Of a stretch of 7,373 nucleotides of DNA, positions 1 through 6,458 are shown piece after piece (position 1 is the first letter of the stretch; the number at the start of each line of letters is the position of its first letter). Source of the DNA: an uncultured bacterium. GTDB lineage: Bacteria > CSSED10-310 > CALFER01. A program made the translations under genes and the position numbers. The DNA lies in assembly GCA_937951895.1 (NCBI GenBank), contig CALFER010000056.1:1-7373 (forward strand). Reading direction: 5' to 3'. The notes under the pieces are model-generated. The model saw only the letters and a program-made list of their open reading frames with translations, searched no databases and had not been told where the DNA came from.

Positions 1-47
1 AGAAATGTCAAAATAATCAGGAAATTTCCTGCCATTTATCTCGCGAA
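1..47. other. AT-rich edge segment with 14-bp palindrome
   Basis: This stub lies beyond the stop codon of the beta-helix gene and runs off the window. It is AT-rich: bases 1-50 contain 17 G or C, against 41 of 60 in a sample from the ATPase gene (3001-3060). It contains the perfect palindrome CAGGAAATTTCCTG at 18-31. On the minus strand a frame different from the beta-helix gene stays open to the window edge, and an ATG follows the stop closely (codon at 34-32), but neither resembles a protein I know. It could be the edge of an insertion, the start of another gene, or simply an AT-rich spacer. Confidence 0.4.
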
Positions 48-917
48 TCAACACCAGATTCCTCCGCCGTCATCGGATGAGTTGTTGGTAAACGTGCAGT
101 TTCCGATCGTCGCCCAGGTATCGTACAGCCCCAGGCCTCCCGCGAGATCCCCGGCGCTGTTGTTGCGGAATTCACATCCGACCATGTCGGGGGATGAGTA
201 ACTGATATAGCCTCCGCCACCGATTCGATCAGAGATGTTCCCCAACACCAGACAACCGTCGATATAGCCATCACTGCCGAGTGTCTCGAAGCCGCCTCCG
301 ATATCGGTCACACGATTGCTCACGAAATCGACCCGGATGAGATTGAAATAGTCACAATAAGCCAGGAAAGCGCCGCCACCCGCTTCGGCACGACAGTTCG
401 TCACGAGGCTGTCCAGAAAGATCGGAGAGCCTCGGAAGGCATAGATCCCGCCGCCGACATCCGCCCAGGCTGAGCCTTCCTGACCGGTGGCATTGCCGTT
501 TCGAATCCGCAGCCCTTCAATGACCGGATCGGAATTGCTCACGAAGATACACCGGGTCTGATTGAATCCGTCGATGATCGTGGGGTACAGCTCGGGATCG
601 CAGTGGGAGAAGGTTGCGTCATATCCGCCCGAGATATTCAGGGACTTGTCGATGAAGACGATCTGATAGACCATCGCGGGGCCCGTGTAGCCGTCCGGAG
701 CGGTTTTGGAATTCAGGGTGTTGTATGTGCCTTCGGCGATGAGGATCCGGTCACCCGCAGAGGCGGCGTCGATCGCGGACTGGATGGTGGTGTACGGAGC
801 TCCTGCGGGAGCGACATGCAGTTCTGCGGCATGGGCCTCTCCCGGATTCACCATCAGAAGGAAGCTCCCCAGTAATAAGGCCGATCCAACCCGCATTGAA
901 CCATTCCTGAGTGTCAT
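48..917 (-). CDS. secreted right-handed beta-helix repeat protein, probably truncated
   Basis: This encodes a 289-residue exported protein of the right-handed parallel beta-helix repeat class; its substrate or ligand cannot be read from the sequence. Residues 1-30 form a signal peptide (basic start, hydrophobic SALLLGSFLLMV, probable cleavage after AHA). Residues about 40-65 (YTTIQSAIDAASAGDRILIAEGTY) are the usual N-terminal cap of this class. Rungs marked by GGG or GG recur at about 155, 180, 207, 233, 260 and 284, spaced roughly 24-27 residues, each followed by Cys/Asn-rich strands such as GNCTFTNNSS. The ATG at 917 is chosen because AAGGAG lies 10 nt upstream (928-933) and the signal peptide follows at once; the frame is open to 1301, but that part overlaps the upstream gene and is unlike a signal sequence. 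The protein ends at GGGIWC, inside a rung, with no C-terminal cap or anchor domain, so truncation or frameshift is likely. It is co-oriented 20 nt downstream of another beta-helix gene. Confidence 0.82.
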   Translation of the reverse strand: MTLRNGSMRVGSALLLGSFLLMVNPGEAHAAELHVAPAGAPYTTIQSAIDAASAGDRILIAEGTYNTLNSKTAPDGYTGPAMVYQIVFIDKSLNISGGYDATFSHCDPELYPTIIDGFNQTRCIFVSNSDPVIEGLRIRNGNATGQEGSAWADVGGGIYAFRGSPIFLDSLVTNCRAEAGGGAFLAYCDYFNLIRVDFVSNRVTDIGGGFETLGSDGYIDGCLVLGNISDRIGGGGYISYSSPDMVGCEFRNNSAGDLAGGLGLYDTWATIGNCTFTNNSSDDGGGIWC

Positions 918-927
918 GACGTATCCT

Positions 928-933
928 CTCCTT
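928..933 (-). promoter_or_regulatory. Shine-Dalgarno site of the downstream beta-helix gene
   Basis: AAGGAG on the minus strand lies 10 nt before the ATG at 917, inside the 20-nt gap that follows the TGA of the upstream gene. It decides the start and supports independent translation of the second gene from a shared message. Confidence 0.7.
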
Positions 934-937
934 TGAA

Positions 938-2434
938 TCAGATCGTCGCCTCGACCGACGCGACGTTGCTCTGCAGTTCGAACGTCCCGGTCCGCATGAC
1001 CGCGCTGTAAAATCGGATCGGAATTCCAACCGGATCGATGTCGGGCCAGGTAAAATCGAACACAGTAATGGTCGTCGGTATCCCCGGACTCACAGTCACG
1101 GACGAAGAACCGAGAGCGGTGGTCCAGGACGGATAAAACCAGTAACCGCCCAGCACCTCCAGAAGGATGTAGAGGTCTGCCGTGACCGTTCCGCTTTCCG
1201 AGATCCCCTCCCAATCCAGACGGAACCGATCGCCCGAACCGTAACTCGATTGATTCAGCAACAGACTGATCTGCAGCATCCCCGGAGCCGTTGCGCCCCA
1301 TTCATCCGCGCCGATATCCATACCCGCACCGAACGGCCGACTGTCACGATCGAAGTCATCCGTGAGTCCCTCGACGTCAATCCCCTGATCGACCACCGCG
1401 CCGATTCCGGACGCAAGATGCAGATCGCCGATCGCCGGCTGGACGAACCACGATGAAAGCGCGCTTTCGATATTCGCGGATTCGGTTCCGGAAGCACCAT
1501 CACGGTCGGCGATAGCCCGGTTGCAGAGATTGTTCGCGAGCATGACACCTGTCGAACCGGCAAAGCGATACTCGATGGCATTGGGATACGACGAGTCATA
1601 CCAGATCGTGTTGTTGTAAACCCGTACGCCCGAGGCATTCTCGAGGCCGATCGCGACATCGCAATTCGTATCGTTCGAGTCGTGATAGATCATGTTGTTC
1701 CGGATGATCCCGCCGATGTGGCCGCGATCACCCAACCCGAACCCGATGCCTCGGTCACAGTTGATAATCAGATTGCGTTCGACGAGTGTGCCTTCGGAAT
1801 CGGACCAGAAATGGATGGCGTGTTCCGCGAGATCCGACTCGGGGCTTTGAATGTCATGAAACTCGTTGTCCCGCACGATCCAGTTCATGCAGTAATGCCC
1901 ATCCACGCCGCCGATATAGTACTGCGGACCGATTCCCGCCGTGTATTCGAACAGGCAGTTTTCGATCAGTCCATTGGAGGACCGGTTGGGGTTTCCTGCT
2001 TCATACGAGATCTTCACCATCTGTTCGAAGGTGTCCTGAAAAACCAGATTCTGCAGGGTGGCGTTGCTGGCGCCGGCATTCCCGTGAATCTGGACTGCGT
2101 GGTTCGCGACCCGCCGCAAGGTCATGTCCCGTGCGGTAAAATAGGAACCGGGGACGTTGAAGATATGTGAGACGCCGCCGGTCATGCCCTGACCTTCGAT
2201 GATGACCGCGGTGCGGTTCCCCGAGACACTCCGGACGGTGACGTGATCCGCCGATACCCAGAGCATGTTGTCGAGCGTATACAGGCCGTCCTGAAGCAGA
2301 ATCGTGTCGGCGCCTCCGGCATTGGCCGATTCGATTGCCGCGGCCAGTTCCGCAGCCGTGCTGACTGTCACGGACGCCGCTATGCAGATTGCCGGCAGAA
2401 AAACAACGACCATCATCACAAGAATCAATTTCAT
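938..2434 (-). CDS. secreted right-handed beta-helix protein with choice-of-anchor-Q-like motif
   Basis: A 498-residue exported protein. Residues 1-20 are a signal peptide (MKLILVMMVVVFLPAICIAA); the Cys at 17 is not in a good lipobox. Residues about 25-60 (TAAELAAAIESANAGGADTILLQDGLYTL) are the beta-helix entry motif. Residues 60-340 are rungs of the pectate-lyase/chondroitinase-like fold, with NGLIENCLFEY, WIVRDNEFHDI, LVERNLIINCDRGIGFG and VRVYNNTIWY. Residues 349-379 (DQGIDVEG through DIGADEWG) match the choice-of-anchor-Q pattern. A C-terminal beta-rich domain of about 110 residues (388-498) follows, which I cannot name. No polysaccharide-lyase catalytic set is certain, so enzyme activity is not claimed. 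The start at 2434 is preferred over an in-frame start at 2581 because the signal peptide begins here and a promoter lies between the two. The SD is weak (GTGAGA about 8 nt upstream). It heads a two-gene operon with the beta-helix gene downstream. Confidence 0.88.
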   Translation of the reverse strand: MKLILVMMVVVFLPAICIAASVTVSTAAELAAAIESANAGGADTILLQDGLYTLDNMLWVSADHVTVRSVSGNRTAVIIEGQGMTGGVSHIFNVPGSYFTARDMTLRRVANHAVQIHGNAGASNATLQNLVFQDTFEQMVKISYEAGNPNRSSNGLIENCLFEYTAGIGPQYYIGGVDGHYCMNWIVRDNEFHDIQSPESDLAEHAIHFWSDSEGTLVERNLIINCDRGIGFGLGDRGHIGGIIRNNMIYHDSNDTNCDVAIGLENASGVRVYNNTIWYDSSYPNAIEYRFAGSTGVMLANNLCNRAIADRDGASGTESANIESALSSWFVQPAIGDLHLASGIGAVVDQGIDVEGLTDDFDRDSRPFGAGMDIGADEWGATAPGMLQISLLLNQSSYGSGDRFRLDWEGISESGTVTADLYILLEVLGGYWFYPSWTTALGSSSVTVSPGIPTTITVFDFTWPDIDPVGIPIRFYSAVMRTGTFELQSNVASVEATI

Positions 2435-2470
2435 GGCAGGAATCTCACTTTCTAGTCTCCAGTAGTTTCC

Positions 2471-2500
2471 ATTATACCACAATGAACCGCACATCATGAA
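2471..2500 (-). promoter_or_regulatory. sigma70-like promoter of the beta-helix operon
   Basis: On the minus strand a perfect TATAAT (2471-2476) is preceded by a weak -35, TTCATG (2495-2500, three of six matches to TTGACA), with an 18-bp spacer. Transcription would start near 2464, leaving a leader of about 30 nt before the ATG at 2434. The site lies in the 162-bp gap between the ATPase stop and the beta-helix start, so the beta-helix genes are probably transcribed separately from the ATPase gene. A single -10 match could arise by chance, but its position fits well. Confidence 0.55.
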
Positions 2501-2596
2501 ACGGTGGGCGATCACGGACCACTCGCGTCGCGCCAGTGACACCACGGACACGACTCCCATCGCTCGCCCGTAGCCATACAACCGGGCGGAACGCGG

Positions 2597-5020
2597 TTAT
2601 TGCACGGCAGGTGTGAATGCAGAGTTGAGCAACACAAGAACCGAACTGACCAGCATCAGCCCCATGGCCGCCAGCGGCGTCAGGTAACCCATCGCCGCAA
2701 CCGGGATGAAAATCACATTGAACGAAAACGCCCAGATGTAGTTCATGCGAATTGTCCGGCGCATCGCGCGGGCCGCGGCCAGCAGGTGGATCAGTTTCGA
2801 CAGTCCGCCATCGAGCAGCACTGCATCGGCGGCCGTGAGCGCTTCGTCGGTCGCCCGCGCCACCGCGATACCGAAATCAGCCGCCTGCATCGCGAGCGCA
2901 TCATTGGTACCGTCACCGACATAGGCGGTCGTCCCTGCTCCGGACTGCATCGCTCGAATGATCTCCACCTTCCGATCCAATGTCACTCCGCCGTGAACCT
3001 CCCGAATCCCGAGCGTTTCCGCGACCTCGCGCACCGTCTCCTCCCGATCGCCCGAAAGCATCGTGCTCGCGATCCCCATCGCCTCGACCCGGCGGATCAC
3101 CTCACCCGCTTCCGGACGGATCGAATCCGCGAGCAGAAAGCAGCCTTCGGCCCGTCCGTTGAACCCGAAATAGACCATCGTGTGGCGGGAGGTTGCGCCC
3201 GGGGGCGTGAACAGCTCCGGGAACAATCCCGCACCGCCGATCATGAACGTGCTCCCGTCCGCGAGAATCATCGATCGTCCGATTCCCGACGGATCGTCCG
3301 TGATCCCGGAACCGGTTTCATGGGAGGTGATCCCGGCGGTTGCCAGGAATGCCCGGATCGCCGTGGCGGCGGGGTGGCGCGAGCCCGTTTCGACATGTTG
3401 GCAGAGCGTGAGGAGGTCGGGGTTGGCCGCGCTGCGCCACACGAGAGCTTCAACCGACATCGAGCCGTTCGTCACGGTGCCGGTCTTGTCGAACACGATC
3501 CGTGAGATCCGGTGGGCGCGCTCGAAACGGCTGAGATTTTTGATCAGGATGCCGTGTCGCAACAGCGAGGCCGTGACGGATGTCAGCGCCGTGACGCCGG
3601 CCAGACTGAACGCGCAGGGGCAGGCAGTCGCGAGCACCGCGATCGAGGGGAACAGGGTCTCCGAGGTGAAGGCTCCGGCCGTTCCCGCCGCGATTGCGCG
3701 GACCAGCCAGGCGATGACGGCGATCAGCACGACGGCGGGGCCGAACCACGCCGCGATGCGGTCCGCGGATTCGAGCGTCAGTTCGTGGTCGGCGATCGCT
3801 TCCCGGAGACGCTCCGCGATTTCGTGCAGACGAGTATCCGCAATCCCTCTCGTCACGCGGATCCGCACGGCAGTGCCGACAGTCTCGCTCCCCGCCGTCA
3901 CCGCTTCCCCCCTCACCCGGCGCACCGGCCGGCTCTCGCCCGTGAGCACGGCCTCGCTGATCCACACATCGTCATTCAGCAGCACGCCGTCGAACGGAAC
4001 AACCTCGCCGGGATCGAACACAACCCGATCACCGGGTCGCACATCGGCGCTCGTGATGTAATGGACAATCCCCTCACCCTTTTCGACACGGACCTTCCGG
4101 ACCGGCATCCGCATCATGACCGTCAGGTCGCGGCAGGCGCGTTCGCGCAGACGGGCTTCGATCATCCGGCTGAGCAGCGAAATCGTGATCAGGCCGGCGC
4201 AGGTTTCGAAGTAGATGTCGGGACGGCCTCGCACGAGCGCCCAGATCGACAGCGCGTAGGCGGCCAGTGCGGCGAGAGCGATCAGTCCGTCCATCGTGAG
4301 GCGATGCCGGATGATGCCGAACAGGGCGCGCCTCAGGATCGGCATGCCGCCGAAACAAAGGACGATGCTGCACAGAAGTGCTTCCGCCCGGATCAGAAAG
4401 GCCGGAGCGATGTCCAGCCAGCCCAGAGATTCACTGTAGCGGAGCATCGAGAGCATCATGAGATTCATGGTGAGGATCGCCGAAACCGTAAAACGAAGCA
4501 CCAGAGGATGACTCAGCGGCCGGCCCGGGCCCCCGGAGGTCGTTTCGATGCGGTAACCGAACGGCGCGAGCGTTTCGGCGAAGATCGACGGGGCTGTTCT
4601 GCGCATGTCGTAGCGGACCTTGATCGTGCCGGTCATGAAGTCTGCACGGGCGTCCTCGACCCCTTCGATTGTCCGGATGAGGCGTTCCGCGACCCATGCG
4701 CAGGAGGGGCATTCGAAGCCGGCGATGGTGAGACGATCCGTGCGAAGTGCGCCGGAGGCGTCGGAGGGTGCTGTTTCGGTGGATTCGGGTGAGGGGGTAT
4801 CGAGATCCTGCATGCCGGGGAGCCCGTCCCGGGAGGGGATCAGTCCGGCACGGCGGGCGGCGGTGATATAGGCGGCATGGGCGGAGGGGTCGAGATTCCG
4901 GAGAACCTCATCGACCCGGCGGCAGCCCGCGCAACAGTAGAGGCGATCGGTATCGCCCGGAATCGGCCGGGAGGGCAGCGTGAAGCCGCAGAGCGAACAG
5001 CGATGATCCGACCCGTTCAT
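2597..5020 (-). CDS. copper-type P1B ATPase, CcoI/FixI/CopA2-like
   Basis: An 807-residue inner-membrane heavy-metal ATPase, full length for the family. An N-terminal Cys-rich domain (C8, C11, C29, C30, C33) is typical of CcoI/FixI/CopA2 pumps. One HMA domain follows (about 95-160, metal site CPSC at 104-107, then AW). Predicted membrane helices lie at about 173-193, 208-229, 243-263, 270-286, 422-444, 455-480, 758-775 and 778-798. The actuator loop has TGES (360-363), the transport helix CPC (467-469), the phosphorylation site DKTGT (D511), the nucleotide domain HP (549-550) and the hinge GDGTND (702-707). The last helices carry FN (767-768) and MLVSS (789-793), resembling the Cu(I) signatures YN and MxxSS. 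After CPC the common LATP is LAGV. In the named family the role is copper export to the periplasm, often for cbb3 oxidase assembly; that role is inferred. Start: GGAGG at 5027-5031, 6 nt before the ATG. No cco genes are adjacent. Confidence 0.95.
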   Translation of the reverse strand: MNGSDHRCSLCGFTLPSRPIPGDTDRLYCCAGCRRVDEVLRNLDPSAHAAYITAARRAGLIPSRDGLPGMQDLDTPSPESTETAPSDASGALRTDRLTIAGFECPSCAWVAERLIRTIEGVEDARADFMTGTIKVRYDMRRTAPSIFAETLAPFGYRIETTSGGPGRPLSHPLVLRFTVSAILTMNLMMLSMLRYSESLGWLDIAPAFLIRAEALLCSIVLCFGGMPILRRALFGIIRHRLTMDGLIALAALAAYALSIWALVRGRPDIYFETCAGLITISLLSRMIEARLRERACRDLTVMMRMPVRKVRVEKGEGIVHYITSADVRPGDRVVFDPGEVVPFDGVLLNDDVWISEAVLTGESRPVRRVRGEAVTAGSETVGTAVRIRVTRGIADTRLHEIAERLREAIADHELTLESADRIAAWFGPAVVLIAVIAWLVRAIAAGTAGAFTSETLFPSIAVLATACPCAFSLAGVTALTSVTASLLRHGILIKNLSRFERAHRISRIVFDKTGTVTNGSMSVEALVWRSAANPDLLTLCQHVETGSRHPAATAIRAFLATAGITSHETGSGITDDPSGIGRSMILADGSTFMIGGAGLFPELFTPPGATSRHTMVYFGFNGRAEGCFLLADSIRPEAGEVIRRVEAMGIASTMLSGDREETVREVAETLGIREVHGGVTLDRKVEIIRAMQSGAGTTAYVGDGTNDALAMQAADFGIAVARATDEALTAADAVLLDGGLSKLIHLLAAARAMRRTIRMNYIWAFSFNVIFIPVAAMGYLTPLAAMGLMLVSSVLVLLNSAFTPAVQ

Positions 5021-5056
5021 GGGGCACCTCCCGAAACCACATCATCGCACACAACA

Positions 5057-5085
5057 CCCCGACGCAAAAGTCCCACCCCCACCCC
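5057..5085 (-). other. G-rich tract, possible long-loop G-quadruplex
   Basis: The minus strand carries four G-runs (complements of the C-runs at 5057-5060, 5072-5074, 5076-5080 and 5082-5085), with loops of 11, 1 and 1 nt. It sits 36 nt upstream of the ATPase start, on the strand that would be its mRNA leader. Two single-base loops favour quadruplex folding and the 11-nt loop weakens it. I see no clear promoter for the ATPase gene, so whether this tract is transcribed is unknown. Confidence 0.35.
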
Positions 5086-5088
5086 ACG

Positions 5089-5171
5089 GCGCCGGGCCTC
5101 CGTGCCCGGCGGCACATACATAGCTGGGTCTCATACGGCCTCCGTGCCCGGCGGCACATACATAGCTGGGT
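5089..5171. repeat. palindromic tandem repeat, 42-bp period (family 1, first locus)
   Basis: A 35-bp unit occurs at 5095-5129 and, identically, at 5137-5171, separated by CTCATAC (period 42). The first unit closes a 7-bp hairpin with its flank: GCCGGGC at 5091-5097, loop CTCCGT, GCCCGGC at 5104-5110. The second unit lacks that left arm. Both units also contain a smaller alternative stem, GTGCC/GGCAC with loop CGGC. Sequence 5089-5149 recurs at 7313-7373 with 58 of 61 identical bases in the same orientation. The repeat lies between two divergent gene starts, so it is not a gene-end terminator. It resembles REP-like dispersed intergenic elements; I do not recognise a named family. Confidence 0.9.
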
Positions 5172-5177
5172 TATAAT
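5172..5177 (+). promoter_or_regulatory. isolated TATAAT box
   Basis: A perfect TATAAT on the plus strand follows directly after the last family-1 repeat unit. No -35 match lies about 17 bp upstream, since that stretch is GC-rich repeat sequence. The AAA ATPase gene has a better promoter closer to its start. It may be a chance match in the AT-rich spacer between the two repeat families. Confidence 0.2.
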
Positions 5178-5183
5178 TAGCAT

Positions 5184-5239
5184 TGCCCGCTGGCAGGGAC
5201 GCCAGCGGCTGCTGCCCGCCGGCAGGGACGCCAGCGGCT
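5184..5239. repeat. second palindromic tandem repeat, 29-bp period (family 2)
   Basis: A 27-bp unit occurs at 5184-5210 and 5213-5239, with 26 of 27 identical bases. The first copy is a perfect hairpin: CCGCTGGC (5187-5194), loop AGGGAC, GCCAGCGG (5201-5208). The second copy has C for T at 5220, which gives a C-A mismatch on the plus strand but a G-U pair if the minus strand is RNA. The sequence differs from family 1, yet it sits only 12 bp away in the same divergent intergenic region. No T-run follows on either strand, so a simple intrinsic terminator is unlikely. Confidence 0.88.
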
Positions 5240-5256
5240 ATCGGAATGCGCATCGC

Positions 5257-5301
5257 TTTGCACAAAAGTCTTGACTAATTGGCAAAGTGATGCACAATAA
5301 T
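5257..5301 (+). promoter_or_regulatory. promoter with overlapping dyad upstream of the AAA ATPase gene
   Basis: A -35 box TTGACT (5271-5276) and a -10 candidate CACAAT (5293-5298, spacer 16) lie directly before the ATG at 5306. An overlapping AATAAT (5296-5301) would need a 19-bp spacer. The -35 box sits in an imperfect dyad, TTTGC (5257-5261) to GCAAA (5282-5286), whose centre is AGTC-TT-GACT. TGCACAA occurs at 5259-5265 and again at 5291-5297, 32 bp or about three helical turns apart. This suggests a repressor operator over the promoter, possibly autoregulatory. Boxes and repeats are seen; the operator role is inferred. Confidence 0.5.
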
Positions 5302-5305
5302 CAAC

Positions 5306-6433
5306 ATGGACCGATATCTCATGCCATCCATCCTCAGCGACCTGCAGAAAAAAATGGTCATCCTGACGGGACCTCGCCAGATCGGCAAAACATGGCTCGC
5401 CAAACGCATCATGACCCACTATTGCCATCCGCAATATCTCAATTTCGACAACTTTGACGATGCCCGCATCATTCGAAACCAATCGTGGAATCACTCCGCA
5501 GACCTGCTCGTGTTCGATGAGATTCACAAACTGCCCGACTGGAAAACATTCATCAAGGGAGTGTTCGACTCCAAACAACCCCATACGTCCATCCTGCTGA
5601 CCGGAAGCTCGCGCCTCGACACATTTCGTCAATCCGGCGAGTCTCTTGCGGGACGATACTTCCATTATCGATTGCATCCCTTTTCCGTAAAAGAACTCGC
5701 CACCTTCGATTCTCCCGATGAAGCATTGTCTCGCCTGATGCAGTATGGCGGCTTTCCGGAGCCTTTGCTCGAAAACTCCGAGATCCATGCAACGAGGTGG
5801 CGTAGACAGTACTACACCGATCTGGTGCGCGAAGATGTGCTCGATTTCAGCCGTATCCATGAGATCAACACGATCCGGTTGCTCGTCGAACTGTTACGGG
5901 AACGCGTCGGATCCCCCGTCTCCTGTCGCTCCATCGGGCAGGATCTGCAGGCAGCACCGAACACAATCCGCAAGTACATCGATATCCTCGAAAGCCTCTA
6001 CATCATCTTCCTGGTTCGCCCTCACCATGCCAACCTGGCACGGGCCATTTTAAAGGAACCCAAAGTTTACTTTTATGATACCGGACACGTGAAGGGTGGA
6101 GACGGCATCAAACTGGAAAACGCCTGCGCCGTCTGTCTGCTGAAGCATGTGCAATTCCTGCAGGACACTCGGGGTGAATCCCTTTCGCTGCGTTATCTCC
6201 GGACCAAAGAATCGCATGAAGTTGATTTTGCCGTCTGCCGTGACGATCAGATCGACACGATGATCGAAGTCAAACTGAACGACAATAGACCGGACTCCGG
6301 CCTGATCTATCTGACGAAGAAAGTCCACCCCCCAACCTCGCTCCAACTCGTCCGGAATCTCAGACAGGAAGAATCCTGCCAGGGCATTTCGATTGTCTCC
6401 GCGGCACACTGGCTGGCCGGTCTGAGCGCCTGA
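5306..6433 (+). CDS. AAA ATPase with DUF4143 domain (AAA_14/DUF4143 family)
   Basis: A 375-residue protein, about normal for this family of single-gene bacterial and archaeal ATPases whose cellular role is not established. The N-terminal AAA_14 domain shows Walker A GPRQIGKT (22-29), Walker B LLVFDE (67-72), a sensor-like LLTGSS (97-102) and a conserved GR (116-117). Next come MQYGGFPEPLL (145-155) and DLVREDVLDF (172-181). A winged-helix-like part lies at about 200-237 (VSCRSIGQDLQAAPNTIRKYIDILE). The C-terminal DUF4143 part has FYDTG (256-260), LENACAV (270-276) and EVDFAV with IEVK (305-323), a PD-(D/E)XK-nuclease-like arrangement. The start fits family N-termini (RYL before the ATPase core), but no SD precedes it and the promoter ends almost at the ATG, so leaderless translation is possible. 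GC content is lower than in neighbours (5401-5460 has 26 G/C of 60), suggesting separate acquisition. It is divergent from the copper ATPase gene and convergent with radC. Confidence 0.92.
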   Translation: MDRYLMPSILSDLQKKMVILTGPRQIGKTWLAKRIMTHYCHPQYLNFDNFDDARIIRNQSWNHSADLLVFDEIHKLPDWKTFIKGVFDSKQPHTSILLTGSSRLDTFRQSGESLAGRYFHYRLHPFSVKELATFDSPDEALSRLMQYGGFPEPLLENSEIHATRWRRQYYTDLVREDVLDFSRIHEINTIRLLVELLRERVGSPVSCRSIGQDLQAAPNTIRKYIDILESLYIIFLVRPHHANLARAILKEPKVYFYDTGHVKGGDGIKLENACAVCLLKHVQFLQDTRGESLSLRYLRTKESHEVDFAVCRDDQIDTMIEVKLNDNRPDSGLIYLTKKVHPPTSLQLVRNLRQEESCQGISIVSAAHWLAGLSA

Positions 6434-6458
6434 TCGCAACTGGTGTGAGGAATTTAAT

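Noticed and set aside
918..1301. N-terminal extension of the truncated beta-helix gene
   Set aside because: The frame is open but lies inside the 3' end of the upstream beta-helix gene. The residues are Arg/Gly/Asp-rich and unlike a secreted protein start, while the ATG at 917 has a good SD and a signal peptide.
2520..2538. Hairpin CACT...AGTG after the copper ATPase gene as its terminator
   Set aside because: The stem has an internal mismatch and no T-run follows on the minus strand; it is too weak to list.
2435..2581. N-terminal extension of the 498-residue beta-helix gene
   Set aside because: It would place residues before a clear signal peptide and include the promoter. The start at 2434 fits better.
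2600..4792. Long plus-strand open frames opposite the copper ATPase gene (2600-3505, 3180-4061, 3512-4792)
   Set aside because: They are GC-rich antisense shadows of a strongly recognised gene, with Arg/His/Gly-rich low-complexity translations and no family resemblance.
5187..5237. Intrinsic terminator from the family-2 hairpins
   Set aside because: The region lies between two gene starts and no T-run follows on either strand.
5089..5239. CRISPR array
   Set aside because: Only two copies of each unit, with spacers of 7 and 2 bp, no unique spacers and no cas genes.
5177..5860. Minus-strand open frame opposite the AAA ATPase gene
   Set aside because: It is antisense to recognised Walker motifs, ends in the repeat region, and has no recognisable domain.
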